From Cellulomonas sp. KRMCY2 (GTDB taxonomy: Bacteria > Actinomycetota > Actinomycetes > Actinomycetales > Cellulomonadaceae): a stretch of 64,000 nt of DNA. The notes beneath the pieces were generated by a model, which had not been told where the DNA came from, searched no databases, and saw only the letters and a program-made list of their open reading frames with translations. Position numbers and translations under genes: made by a program. Location of the stretch: NCBI RefSeq assembly GCF_000526515.1, contig NZ_JAGF01000001.1:3658001-3722000 (forward strand), read 5' to 3'. Positions 1-8,662 of the stretch are shown in pieces; the first letter of the stretch is position 1; each line of letters starts with the position of its first letter.

Positions 1-303
1 GCCGACCGGCTCGCGCGGTCCCACACGGACGCCGGGCAGCGCGCGACCGGCACCGTCGCCCAGCGGGTCGCGACGGCACTGCTGCGGCTGGCCGACCAGG
101 TCGGGCAGGAGCGCGCGACCGGCGGCACGCTGCTGCAGATCCCCCTCTCGCGCGCCGACCTGGCGGGGTTGTCCGGCTCGACCGCCGAGTCGGTCTCGCG
201 GGTCATGAGCAGTCTGCGCAAGGACGGCGTGATCGACTCCGGCCGGCGATGGACCGCCGTCCTCGACCGGGACCGGCTGCAGGCGGTCGCCGACGGGCAC
301 TGA
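1..303 (+). CDS. Crp/Fnr-family transcriptional regulator, C-terminal part (5' end outside window)
   Basis: The first 100 codons read as the DNA-binding half of a Crp/Fnr regulator and end at TGA. An RVATALLRLAD helix leads into a winged helix-turn-helix whose recognition part is LSRADLAGLSGSTAESVSRVMSS, followed by KDGVIDSG and a short wing. This is the usual Crp C-terminal module in which TAESVSR contacts DNA. The cyclic-nucleotide-binding N-terminal domain lies before base 1, so the effector cannot be judged. Confidence 0.85.
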   Translation, partial: ADRLARSHTDAGQRATGTVAQRVATALLRLADQVGQERATGGTLLQIPLSRADLAGLSGSTAESVSRVMSSLRKDGVIDSGRRWTAVLDRDRLQAVADGH

Positions 304-366
304 CCCGAGCCGCGGGTCGTCGGGCCCACATCCGCCGGCCGCCCACGGAGCACGTGGCAGGCTGTC

Positions 367-1833
367 GTGATGGACGACGAGAACGCCCGCCTCGATCGGG
401 CTGACCAGGTTCTCCGGACGGCGGCGGCGATCGCCCTCGACTACGCGGGCTCGGTCGACGACCGCAGGGTCACGCCGGACCAGGACGCGCTGGCTGCGCT
501 GGCGGCGTTCCACGAACCCCTCCCGGACATCGGTGCCGACGCCGAGGACACGCTGCGCCTGCTGCACGCCGTGGGCAGCCCCGCCACGGTCGCCAGCACG
601 GGCCGGCACTACTTCGGCTTCGTCACGGGAGCCACCTACCCTGTGGCGCTGGGTACCTCCTGGCTGGCGAGCGCCTGGGACCAGAACGCCGCCCTCCCGG
701 TGATGTCGCCGGTGGCTGCCACGCTGCACGACGTCGTGCGGGGCTGGCTCGTCGACCTCCTGCGACTGCCGGCCGGCACCGCAGTCGCCTTCGTCACCGG
801 TGCCACGGTGGCCAACGCCGCGTGCCTCGCATCCGCCCGGGACGCCCTGCTCGGCCGGCTCGGTTGGGACGCCCAGGCCGACGGCCTGTTCGGTGCACCG
901 CCGTTCGACGTCGTCATCGGCGAGCGGGCGCACTCCACGCTCTCGAAGTCACTGGGCATGGTGGGCCTCGGCCGGTCGCGCGTCACCGTCGTGCCGGCTG
1001 ACGACCAGGGGCGTCTGCGCGCCGATCTCCTGCCCGACATCGACGGGCCGGTGCTGGTCTGTGCGCAGGCGGGCGAGGTCAACACCGGGGCGTTCGACCC
1101 GTTCGACCCGATCGCCGACTGGCTGGCCGAGCGGTCGGGCTGGTTGCATGTGGACGGTGCGTTCGGCCTCTGGGCCCTCGCCGACCCGCTGCGGAGCGAC
1201 CTCGTCAGCGGTCTCGACCGGGCTGACTCCTGGGCGACCGACGGCCACAAGATGCTCAACGTCACCTATGACTGCGGCATCGCCTTCGTCCGGCAGCCCG
1301 ACGACCTGCGACGCACGTTCGCCGCGACCGCGGGCTACCTGCCACCCGGCTCCGGGTTCGAGGCCATGCACCACACACCCCAGTCCTCCCAGCGAGCCCG
1401 TCAGGCGGAGCTGTGGTCGGTGCTGCGGACGCTCGGGCGAGACGGCGTGCGGCGGCTGGTCGCAGGATCGTGCGAGGCGGCCACGACCATCGCCGGACGG
1501 CTGGCCGACGGCGGCCTGACCGTCCTCAACGAGGTGGTGCTCAACCAGGTCCTCGTCCGGCTCGTCGACGGACCGACGACGGCGGCTCTGATCGCCGAGG
1601 TCCAGGCCGACGGGCGGATCTGGTGCGGCGCGACGTCGTGGGACGGGGCCACGGCCATGCGGATCAGCGTGTCGTCCTGGAAGACCGACCTGGCCGACGC
1701 CGGGTTCGCCGCCGACGTCATCCTCGAGTGCGCTCGCCGGGTGGGTGACCGTCCTGCGCATGCTCGTGCGCAGCAGCCATCGCGCGGCGCCCCGACGGGA
1801 GGGCCACCGCGATCCCGACCACCACGAAGATGA
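367..1833 (+). CDS. PLP-dependent decarboxylase/aminotransferase class (group II decarboxylase fold)
   Basis: A 488-residue protein of the pyridoxal-phosphate group II decarboxylase family (DDC, glutamate or diaminobutyrate decarboxylase-like). The Schiff-base lysine is visible in WATDGHKMLN (about K295) and the PLP-ring aspartate in HVDGAFGLWA. The central FVTGATVANAACLASARD segment matches the family's cofactor-phosphate loop. GTG at 367 is directly followed by ATG at 370, and either could initiate. The substrate cannot be told from sequence. The low-complexity Arg/Pro/Gly tail (last about 30 residues) overlaps the 3' end of the convergent MFS gene by 116 bp, so the natural C-terminus may be eroded or extended. 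Confidence 0.85.
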   Translation: MMDDENARLDRADQVLRTAAAIALDYAGSVDDRRVTPDQDALAALAAFHEPLPDIGADAEDTLRLLHAVGSPATVASTGRHYFGFVTGATYPVALGTSWLASAWDQNAALPVMSPVAATLHDVVRGWLVDLLRLPAGTAVAFVTGATVANAACLASARDALLGRLGWDAQADGLFGAPPFDVVIGERAHSTLSKSLGMVGLGRSRVTVVPADDQGRLRADLLPDIDGPVLVCAQAGEVNTGAFDPFDPIADWLAERSGWLHVDGAFGLWALADPLRSDLVSGLDRADSWATDGHKMLNVTYDCGIAFVRQPDDLRRTFAATAGYLPPGSGFEAMHHTPQSSQRARQAELWSVLRTLGRDGVRRLVAGSCEAATTIAGRLADGGLTVLNEVVLNQVLVRLVDGPTTAALIAEVQADGRIWCGATSWDGATAMRISVSSWKTDLADAGFAADVILECARRVGDRPAHARAQQPSRGAPTGGPPRSRPPRR

Positions 1834-3088
1834 CCAGCCCGGAGACGACCAGCAGGGACTCGACGGTGAAGCGGTCGGCGAGCGGGCCGAAGATCAGCAT
1901 GCCGATCGGCATCGCGACGGCCATGACGATGCCGACGAAGCCGAAGACCCGGCCCTGCAGCTCGGGCTCGACCGTCTCCTGGAGCACCGTCATCGAGGTC
2001 GTCGAGAAGAACGGGACGGCCAGGCCGACGAGGAGCATGAACCCGAAGAACACCCAGAGGTTCGTCGACAGGCCGAGGGCGACCGACAGCCCGCCGAACA
2101 CGGCCGTCGAACCGACCATCATCGCGACCCGGTTCCTCAGGCCACCCCAGACGGCGAGCAGCGCACCGCCGAGGATCATCCCGGCGCTGAACGCGATCTC
2201 GTTGGCCGTGAGCTTCCACACCTCCGCACCGAACGTGCGCACGACCATCAACGGTGTGAGGTACGACGGCGCGACGATGAGCACGAAGACCACGGCGTAG
2301 AGCCCGAGCACCCACCGCACGAAGGGGTGCGACGCCGCGTAGCGGACTCCCCCGGCCAGGTCCTCGAGGTAGCCGGGCGACTGGTCGCCGGTCCCGACGC
2401 TCCGGACCAGACGCGGGACGGCGAGCAGGCTCAGCAGCCCGATGCCGATCACCGCCGTCACGACGTCGACGAAGAACACGGCGATGATCGACGAGCCCGC
2501 GTAGACCGCCGCGGCGGCCGCCGGCGCGACGAGCATCATCGCGGACTGGATCGTGCCGTTGATCCCGTTGACCCGCATGAGCTTGTCGACCGGCACGATC
2601 TGCGGCAGCAAGGCGCCCACGGCCGGCATCTGGAAGCCCGCGCCGACCGACCGGATCGCCAGCGCGAGGTAGATCAGCCACAGGTCGTCCGCACCGCCGA
2701 TCATCAGCACGGCGAGCACGAGGGTCACCGCCGCGATCGTCGCGTCAGCCGTGATGATCAGCTTCTTGCGGTCGACGCGATCGGCCAGGACGCCACCGAA
2801 GACCGAGACGACGGCCTGAGGCAGGAAGCCGAACACCGAGGCCAGCGCCATCACGGACCCGGACTTCGTCTCCAGGGTGAGGTGCCACATGATCGCGTAC
2901 TGCACGAGCATCGAGCCGAACAGGGTGGTCGTCTGGCTCGCCAGGAAGATCGTGGCGTCGCGACGCCAGCCCGGCCGATCGGTCCCGGCGAGCGTCGTGA
3001 GCTCCTCGGGTTCGACGGGTACGACGACGAGCTCGCCGTCGGTGCGCGGGGAACCGGCCGGTGCGCGGTCACCGGGTTGTGAGGTCAC
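1718..3088 (-). CDS. MFS transporter (macrolide/enterobactin-exporter-like)
   Basis: A 456-residue, 12-helix major facilitator protein. After a hydrophilic N-terminus of about 45 residues comes FLASQTTTLFGSMLVQYAIMW, then the loop 2-3 motif GGVLADRVDRKK, typical of the MFS_3 drug and siderophore exporter group. The second half has the equivalent FGPLADRFTVES. Start is GTG at 3088. The substrate is unknown. It is convergent with the decarboxylase gene, with overlapping 3' ends, and lies 48 bp downstream of the small Fe-S protein gene on the same strand. Confidence 0.85.
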   Translation of the reverse strand: MTSQPGDRAPAGSPRTDGELVVVPVEPEELTTLAGTDRPGWRRDATIFLASQTTTLFGSMLVQYAIMWHLTLETKSGSVMALASVFGFLPQAVVSVFGGVLADRVDRKKLIITADATIAAVTLVLAVLMIGGADDLWLIYLALAIRSVGAGFQMPAVGALLPQIVPVDKLMRVNGINGTIQSAMMLVAPAAAAAVYAGSSIIAVFFVDVVTAVIGIGLLSLLAVPRLVRSVGTGDQSPGYLEDLAGGVRYAASHPFVRWVLGLYAVVFVLIVAPSYLTPLMVVRTFGAEVWKLTANEIAFSAGMILGGALLAVWGGLRNRVAMMVGSTAVFGGLSVALGLSTNLWVFFGFMLLVGLAVPFFSTTSMTVLQETVEPELQGRVFGFVGIVMAVAMPIGMLIFGPLADRFTVESLLVVSGLVIFVVVGIAVALPSGRRAMAAAHEHAQDGHPPGERTRG

Positions 3089-3136
3089 CGGGACATTCTC
3101 CGTGGTCGTGCGGCGTCCGCCTATGGCAATTGCCGG

Positions 3137-3529
3137 TCAGGTGCCGCTCGCGTCGACGTGCGTGATCCGGAGCGGCTGCAGGGCGGCGGGCGGCTCCGAA
3201 CGACCGGGCCCCCCGGCCTCGAGCCAGGTCCGCAGCTCGGCGGACAGGACCTCCCCTGCGAGACGCTCGAACCACATGGGGCGGACCGCACGTCGCCGCT
3301 CCGCCGCGCACGGGTGCACGACGACGACGTCGCCCCGTTCGCACTCGTCGAGGCACTCGACCAGGGTCAGCCGTGCGACCCCGCCGGCCGCCAGCTCGCG
3401 CAGGCGCGCCAGCTGGCCGCCGTCCTGCGCGTCGGTCGCCCCCAGCGTCTCGCCTGCGCACAGGCTGCAGGCGGTCAGGCCGGGCAGCCCCGCGCGGGTC
3501 CGGGGCCGGGCGGCGTCGTCCTTTGTCAC
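3137..3529 (-). CDS. Thioredoxin-like [2Fe-2S] ferredoxin-domain protein
   Basis: A 130-residue protein starting at GTG 3529. The cysteines are arranged as CSLC near residue 20, then CLDEC about 45 residues later with the following GDVVVVHPC. This is the spacing of the thioredoxin-like (2Fe-2S) ferredoxin fold (NuoE/Shethna-like single-domain proteins), in which a C-x(n)-C plus C-x3-C set holds the cluster. WLEAGGPG follows at the C-terminus. The ORF remains open far upstream, but the homology and codon pattern begin at this GTG. The redox partner is unknown. Confidence in the fold is moderate. Confidence 0.65.
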   Translation of the reverse strand: MTKDDAARPRTRAGLPGLTACSLCAGETLGATDAQDGGQLARLRELAAGGVARLTLVECLDECERGDVVVVHPCAAERRRAVRPMWFERLAGEVLSAELRTWLEAGGPGRSEPPAALQPLRITHVDASGT

Positions 3530-3612
3530 GGCGTAGACCGTACCTGGTCCGGCGGTGGTTGATCCTGGGCCCCCTTGTCGTGGGGCCGCCCAGGGCGACG
3601 GTCCGCCGGCGG

Positions 3613-5205
3613 TCAGTCGACGCCCGCCGGTAGCGGCGTCAGCGCCAGCCCAGGGTTCTCGCGCTCGAGCGACCGGATCCGCCAGATGTCCTCGAACAGG
3701 GCGATGTCGGTTCCGTCGGACCGGCGCGCGACCTCGACCCCTCGTCGCCCGGCCAGCAGCGGGAGGTCCGCCGTGGTGGGCACCCGGGCGACCGAGTAGC
3801 TCAGTCGCTCGATCCGCATCGGGGAGTTGAACTCGTGCTCCATGCGGAACGCCGCGACCTCGAACTGCAGGGGCCCGACCGCGGCAAGGATCGGGGCGCC
3901 GTCGCCGCGCGCCTCGGAGACGAGGACCTGGACCACACCCTCCTGCTCGAGCTGGGCGATCCCCCGCCGGAACTGCTTGGAGCGGCTCGGGTCCGCAGCG
4001 CGGGCCGCGACGAAGTGCTCCGGGGCGAAGACCGGCATCGGTGGGAAGGTGACCGGAGCACCCTCGGGGTCGTACAGGCTGTCGCCGACCGCCAGTGACG
4101 TCGCGTTGACGAGTCCGACGACATCGCCCGGGTAGGCGGTCTCGACCGTCTCCCTCGACCGGCCGAACACCGACAGCGCGTACTTGGTGGCGAACGACCG
4201 ACCGGTCCGGGCGTGCGTGAGCATCATGCCCCGCTGGAACTCCCCGGAGCACACCCGGACGAAGGCGACGTGGTCCCGGTGGTTCGGGTCCATGCCGGCC
4301 TGCATCTTGAACACGACGCCGCTGAACGGTGCCTCCACCGGACGGTCAGTGCCTTCACGGTCCGGTCGGGCGCCCGGTGCAGGGGCCAGGTCGGCGACGA
4401 CGGCAAGAAGCTGCCGGACACCGATGTTCGACAGTGCCGCTCCGAAGAGCAGCGGCGTCGTCGTACCGGCGAGGAAGCTGTCGCGATCGACCGGCTCGAG
4501 CAGGGACGCGCTCTCCGACGCGTCGCGCATCGCCTCGGGGACCTTGCGGTGCGCCTCGGCCCGGGTGAGCAGGGTCTCCTCGGCGAGCGTCGCACCACCG
4601 GGGGCGCGCCGATAGGTGGTCACCGCGCCGGTCGCGCAGTCGAGCAGGCCCTGGAGGTTGCCGGCCTCGCCGAGCGGCCAGGTCACCGGTGTGGGCCGCA
4701 GCGAGATGCTGCGCTCGAGCTGGTCGCACAGCTCGAGCGCGCCGAGGCCCGGCCGGTCCCACTTGTTGATGAACGTGATGACCGGCACGCCTCGACGACG
4801 GCACACCTCGAACAGCTTGAGCGTCTGCGGCTCGAGGCCCTTCGCGGCGTCCAGGAGCATGACCGCGGCGTCGACGGCCGTCAGCACGCGGTAGGTGTCC
4901 TCGGAGAAGTCGGCGTGCCCCGGGGTGTCGAGGAGGTTGATGACGATGTCGCCGACGGTGAACTGGAGCGCTGCCGAGGTGATCGAGATCCCCCGCTTCT
5001 GCTCCATCTCGAGCCAGTCCGAGACGACCCCGGCCCGACCGTGCTTGCCATGGACGGCACCGGCCTCGCTGATCGCATGGGCGTGCAGGGCCAGCGCCTC
5101 GGTCAGGGTCGACTTGCCAGCATCGGGGTGCGAGATGACGGCGATGCTGCGCCTGCGCGACGCGTGCGCACCGACATGGGTGTAGGAGGTCAGCAGGCCG
5201 GTCAC
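3613..5205 (-). CDS. prfC: Peptide chain release factor 3
   Basis: A 530-residue translational GTPase matching RF3, which recycles RF1/RF2 from the ribosome after termination. G1 is SHPDAGKST (25-33), the switch I region ends in RGISITS (71-77), G3 is DTPGH (93-97) and G4 is NKWD (147-150). The EF-Tu-like beta-barrel and the RF3-specific C-terminal domain follow (for example GPLQFEVAAFRMEHEFN). Length is normal for the family (about 530). Start is GTG at 5205. RF3 is dispensable and patchily distributed in actinobacteria. Transcribed alone. Confidence 0.95.
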   Translation of the reverse strand: MTGLLTSYTHVGAHASRRRSIAVISHPDAGKSTLTEALALHAHAISEAGAVHGKHGRAGVVSDWLEMEQKRGISITSAALQFTVGDIVINLLDTPGHADFSEDTYRVLTAVDAAVMLLDAAKGLEPQTLKLFEVCRRRGVPVITFINKWDRPGLGALELCDQLERSISLRPTPVTWPLGEAGNLQGLLDCATGAVTTYRRAPGGATLAEETLLTRAEAHRKVPEAMRDASESASLLEPVDRDSFLAGTTTPLLFGAALSNIGVRQLLAVVADLAPAPGARPDREGTDRPVEAPFSGVVFKMQAGMDPNHRDHVAFVRVCSGEFQRGMMLTHARTGRSFATKYALSVFGRSRETVETAYPGDVVGLVNATSLAVGDSLYDPEGAPVTFPPMPVFAPEHFVAARAADPSRSKQFRRGIAQLEQEGVVQVLVSEARGDGAPILAAVGPLQFEVAAFRMEHEFNSPMRIERLSYSVARVPTTADLPLLAGRRGVEVARRSDGTDIALFEDIWRIRSLERENPGLALTPLPAGVD

Positions 5206-5332
5206 CGGGACTGGCCCGCTGCCCGTCGCCGATGGCTGGTCGTGCGACCCGATCTGTTGGTGCCCAGACCCATGTCAGCCTCCCTCTCCGGCGGCACACC
5301 TTACCCGAGCGGCAGCGCCGGCCCGGTGGGCG

Positions 5333-6205
5333 TCACCGCATCAGGGGCGTGACCTGCGAGCCGACGAGCTCGACGAACCCGACCGGGTCAGGCTCGTCCG
5401 CCGTGGGCTGCAGCACGATCGTGTCGGCACCGGCGGCCACCCAGGGTGCCAGGGCCGCCGCGATCCCAGCCGCGTCACCCACGACGCCGACCTCCTGATC
5501 GGCGGCGTACCCCCACACGCGTCGGTGGGTCGCCATCCGCTCGGCCGCCCCTGGCCCGGTCGCGGCGGGGACGTACACCGTCACCGGCTGCGGCCTCGCC
5601 CGGCCGCTCGCCGAACGGCCCTCCTCGACGAAGCGCCGCGCCGCCCGCACGCCCTCCGGGCTGGTCCCGCCGGTCAGGACGATCATGTCGGCGATCTCCC
5701 CGCACAAGGCGAGCGATCGTGGTCCGCCGGCGCCCGCGGCGAGGGTGGGCGCTGACAGCGGCGGCCACGCCAGGCGCACCTCGTCGAGGTGGACGTACCG
5801 GCCGGACACCGTCACAGTCTCGCCGCGCAGCAGACCGCCCAGGGACGTGGCGTACTCACGCAGGAGGCCCAGCGGCGACTCGACCCGAGCACCCACCTGC
5901 ACCATCCAGTCCTGGACGCCATGGCCGACGCCCACCGTGATGCGCTCCGGGAAGAGGCGGTCGAGGGTGGCGATCTCCATGGCGGTGAGCGCCACGTTGC
6001 GCAGCGGCACCGGCAGCACACCGAGACCGACGCGTAGACGACTCGTCCACGCCAGGACGGCGGCAGCGCTCGCGACCCCGCTCTCGGCGAAGCAGTCCTC
6101 CCACAGCCACAGCTCGGCGAGGCCGGCCGCGTCTGCCGCCTGCGCGACCGGGCGGAGCAGCTCGGGTGCGAACTGCGGGAGGAACACAGCCCCGACGGTC
6201 GTCAT
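5333..6205 (-). CDS. LLM-class (luciferase-like) flavin/F420-dependent oxidoreductase
   Basis: A 290-residue TIM-barrel protein of the luciferase-like monooxygenase family. AELWLWEDCF, RLRVGLGVLPVPLRN and RITVGVGHGVQDWM are the typical strand/loop segments, and TLAAGAGGPRSLALCGEIADMIVLTGG is the cofactor-side segment seen in F420-dependent members. In actinobacteria most such genes use coenzyme F420 or FMN. The substrate cannot be inferred. ATG at 6205 is chosen over an upstream in-frame extension because the beta-1 strand (VGAVFLPQF) begins right after it. Confidence 0.85.
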   Translation of the reverse strand: MTTVGAVFLPQFAPELLRPVAQAADAAGLAELWLWEDCFAESGVASAAAVLAWTSRLRVGLGVLPVPLRNVALTAMEIATLDRLFPERITVGVGHGVQDWMVQVGARVESPLGLLREYATSLGGLLRGETVTVSGRYVHLDEVRLAWPPLSAPTLAAGAGGPRSLALCGEIADMIVLTGGTSPEGVRAARRFVEEGRSASGRARPQPVTVYVPAATGPGAAERMATHRRVWGYAADQEVGVVGDAAGIAAALAPWVAAGADTIVLQPTADEPDPVGFVELVGSQVTPLMR

Positions 6206-6270
6206 GCGGCCGACCCTAGCGGGACCGGGCGACACGCCACGCGGTGAGCGGGGACTGCGGCGACGTTCGC

Positions 6271-6651
6271 TCAGCGCGGAGCAGCGACGACCCACATGGT
6301 GCCGATGCCCAGGGCAGCCGCGCCGACCGCGAGGAGCAGCGAGCCGAGCGCGTTGGCGACCGCGCGCCGGTGCTCACCGGCCTGCACGAGGCGGACGGTC
6401 TCGACCATGGCGGTGGAGAAGGTGGTGTAGCCACCGCAGAAGCCTGCGCCGGCCACCACCTGCCAGGACGCCCCGAGATGGTGGTACAGCGCCGCCCCGG
6501 TGACCAGGCCGAGCGCCAGGGAGCCGGTGACGTTGATCAGGACCGTGGCGATCGGGAACGCGCTGGTCCATCGCGCCCGGACCAGTCCGTCGAGGACGAA
6601 GCGGCTCGCGGCGCCGAGGCCACCGAACAACGCCACCAGCAGCGCGGTCAT
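6271..6651 (-). CDS. crcB: Fluoride exporter CrcB/FEX subunit (second of a pair)
   Basis: A 126-residue, four-helix CrcB (Fluc) fluoride channel. It contains LFGGLGAASRFVLDG, the conserved TVLINVTGSLALGLVTG segment and the GFCGGYTTFSTAMVET fluoride-pore motif (GxxGGxTTFSTF consensus). Its ATG overlaps the stop of the preceding crcB by 4 bp (ATGA), so the two are translationally coupled. Many Gram-positives encode two CrcB proteins that form the antiparallel dual-topology dimer. This pair is the tail of a sugar kinase/dehydrogenase operon. Confidence 0.93.
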   Translation of the reverse strand: MTALLVALFGGLGAASRFVLDGLVRARWTSAFPIATVLINVTGSLALGLVTGAALYHHLGASWQVVAGAGFCGGYTTFSTAMVETVRLVQAGEHRRAVANALGSLLLAVGAAALGIGTMWVVAAPR

Positions 6652-7130
6652 CCCTCGGGCTCTCCCGCCCGGGTCGCTGCCCGCTCGCCCGCGTCCGGGA
6701 CGAGCACCGGTCGGCCGGGGCGCCAGGTGTGCTGCCGCGCCGCGGCGACCACCCCCAGCAGGCAGGCCAGGAAGCCCAGCACGAGACTCGAACCCGCGTA
6801 CGTCAGGGCCGTTCCCGTCGCGCCGTCGGCCAGCAGCCGCTCGATCTCCACGGCGAACGCACTGAAGGTCGTGAAGCCGCCGAGCACCCCGGTACCCAGG
6901 CCCAGGCGCATCATCCGACCACGGGAGCTCTCGGTCCCCCGGCGCAGCAGCGCCTCGAGCAGGGCGCCGAGCAGGAACGCGCCGGCGATGTTCACCACGA
7001 ACGTCGCGGTGGGCCAGCCTCCCGAGGTGGCCACCGAGGTCGACACCGCGTAGCGCGCGCCCGTCCCGACCATCCCCCCGAGCGCCACGAGCGCCACGAG
7101 CCGTGGGTCGAGGTGGTGCGGGGTGCTCAT
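6648..7130 (-). CDS. crcB: Fluoride exporter CrcB/FEX subunit (first of a pair)
   Basis: A 160-residue CrcB/Fluc protein with ALGGMVGTGARYAVS, TFVVNIAGAFLLGALLEA and GVLGGFTTFSAFAVE, all signature blocks of the fluoride channel. A hydrophilic C-terminal extension of about 30 residues distinguishes it from the partner at 6271-6651. Start ATG 7130 overlaps the stop of the FGGY kinase (ATGA), continuing a chain of coupled genes. No crcB-type fluoride riboswitch is recognisable before either crcB or at the head of the operon. Confidence 0.93.
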   Translation of the reverse strand: MSTPHHLDPRLVALVALGGMVGTGARYAVSTSVATSGGWPTATFVVNIAGAFLLGALLEALLRRGTESSRGRMMRLGLGTGVLGGFTTFSAFAVEIERLLADGATGTALTYAGSSLVLGFLACLLGVVAAARQHTWRPGRPVLVPDAGERAATRAGEPEG

Positions 7131-8662
7131 GTCGCGGGCCGGTCGTCGGCGATCGTCCGGGCGGCGGCGGCAAGACCAGGGAAGATGCCGCGGAGCGCCG
7201 GGTAGATCTGCCGGTGCACGGCGAAGAGTGCGTCGTAGCCGGCCGCTGTCGACGGATCGGGCGACAGCTCGTGACCGTCCGGTCGGATCCGGTCCGGGCC
7301 TGCGACATCGCCGGGCGCCCGGCGGTCCAGGAAGGCCCGGGCGAGCACGGCGGCACCCGCTGCGCTGAGCTCCGCGTCGCCGTGCACGCTGACCCGCCGT
7401 TGGGTGGTGTCCGTCACGATGCGGGTCCACAGCGCGCTGCGGGCGCCTCCCCCGGTGACCCGGATCGCCGTGATCGGCCGGCCGGTGACCATCTCCAGCC
7501 GCTCCAGGTGCAGGCGCAGCTCGAAGCCGACGCCCTCGAGGATCGACCGGTACAGGTGCGCCGTGGTGTGCCGACCGTGCCAGCCGACGACGGCCCCGCG
7601 CGCCAGCGGATCCCAGTACGGGGTCTGGGCGGCATTCCAGTAGGGCACCGTGAGCAGGCCCTCCGCACCGATCGGCAGTGCCGCCGCCGCGGCCTCGAGC
7701 TCGCTGCCGGCGGGGCCGTCCACCCCGGGACGGCCGAACTGCTCCCGGCACCAGGTCGCGACGTAGGCCGCGGCGTTGAGGACGGTCTCGAACGTGTAGG
7801 TGCCGGGCCGGGCACCGGCGAGCGTCCGGAACGCCGGGTCCCACAGGTACGTGTCGGACTGCACGCCCAGGACCATCGACGTGCCGAGGTTGAGGTAGGC
7901 GACACCGGGCGTCGTGACGCCCAGGCCGAGCCCCGCCGCTTGGCCGTCACCGATCCCGGCGACCAGGGGCACCGGCCCAGGGAGCCCGAGGGACGCCGCC
8001 ACCTCCGCCGTCAGGAGGCCCAGCTCGTCGCCCACCGGTACGAGCTCGGGCAGCTGGTCGCGTCGGACGCCGGCGAGCTCGAGGAGCTCGCTCGACCAGG
8101 TCATCGTCCGCAGGTCGAACATGCCCAGCGTGTCGGCCGAGCCGTGGCTGGTGGCCCACCGGCCGGTCAGCCGCCAGGCCAGGTAGGCCTGGACGTCGCC
8201 GACCCGGGATGCGTCGCGCAGCACGGCCGGCTCGTGCCGCGACAGCCAGGCCAGCTTGTAGAGGGCGGGCGTCGTGTCCGGCGGCTTGCCCGAGAGCTCG
8301 TGGACCCGCGCTGAGCCGAGCTCCGCGATCTCCTGGTCGGCGCGGCCGTCGAGCCACAGGATCGCCGGACGCAGTGGTCGGCCCGCGGTGTCGAGGCACA
8401 CGAAGGACTCGCGCTGGTGGGTGATGCACAGCGCCGTGATCCGATCGGGGGCGCCCGACGCCCCGACCGCCTGCGCGATGGCGTCACGTGTCGCCGTCCA
8501 CCACTGCTCGGCGTCCTGCTCGTGCCAGGCGGCCTTCGGCTGGTCCGTGCTCAGGGGCCGGGACGCCTGGGCGACGACCTGACCGCTCTCGTCGTAGACA
8601 CCGGCCTTGGCTGCGGTCGTCGAGCAGTCGACGGCAACCACGAGGCCGGGCAGGCGGCTCAT
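7127..8662 (-). CDS. FGGY-family carbohydrate kinase (xylulokinase-like)
   Basis: A 511-residue FGGY kinase. The N-terminal phosphate loop is VVAVDCSTTAAKAGVYDESG, followed by QPKAAWHEQDAEQWW and ALCITHQRES. The second domain carries VPLVAGIGDGQAAGLG, YLNLGTSM and the C-terminal ATP motif IRVTGGGARSALW. The subfamily (xylulose, ribulose, gluconate or other) cannot be fixed by eye. The gene is coupled by ATGA overlaps to the dehydrogenase upstream and crcB downstream, so a polyol or sugar-alcohol pathway (oxidise, then phosphorylate) is a reasonable inference. Confidence 0.9.
   Translation of the reverse strand: MSRLPGLVVAVDCSTTAAKAGVYDESGQVVAQASRPLSTDQPKAAWHEQDAEQWWTATRDAIAQAVGASGAPDRITALCITHQRESFVCLDTAGRPLRPAILWLDGRADQEIAELGSARVHELSGKPPDTTPALYKLAWLSRHEPAVLRDASRVGDVQAYLAWRLTGRWATSHGSADTLGMFDLRTMTWSSELLELAGVRRDQLPELVPVGDELGLLTAEVAASLGLPGPVPLVAGIGDGQAAGLGLGVTTPGVAYLNLGTSMVLGVQSDTYLWDPAFRTLAGARPGTYTFETVLNAAAYVATWCREQFGRPGVDGPAGSELEAAAAALPIGAEGLLTVPYWNAAQTPYWDPLARGAVVGWHGRHTTAHLYRSILEGVGFELRLHLERLEMVTGRPITAIRVTGGGARSALWTRIVTDTTQRRVSVHGDAELSAAGAAVLARAFLDRRAPGDVAGPDRIRPDGHELSPDPSTAAGYDALFAVHRQIYPALRGIFPGLAAAARTIADDRPAT

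Noticed and set aside
1745-3082. 445-codon plus-strand frame
   Set aside because: Antisense to the MFS exporter; the product is a run of charged His/Asp/Arg residues without structure.
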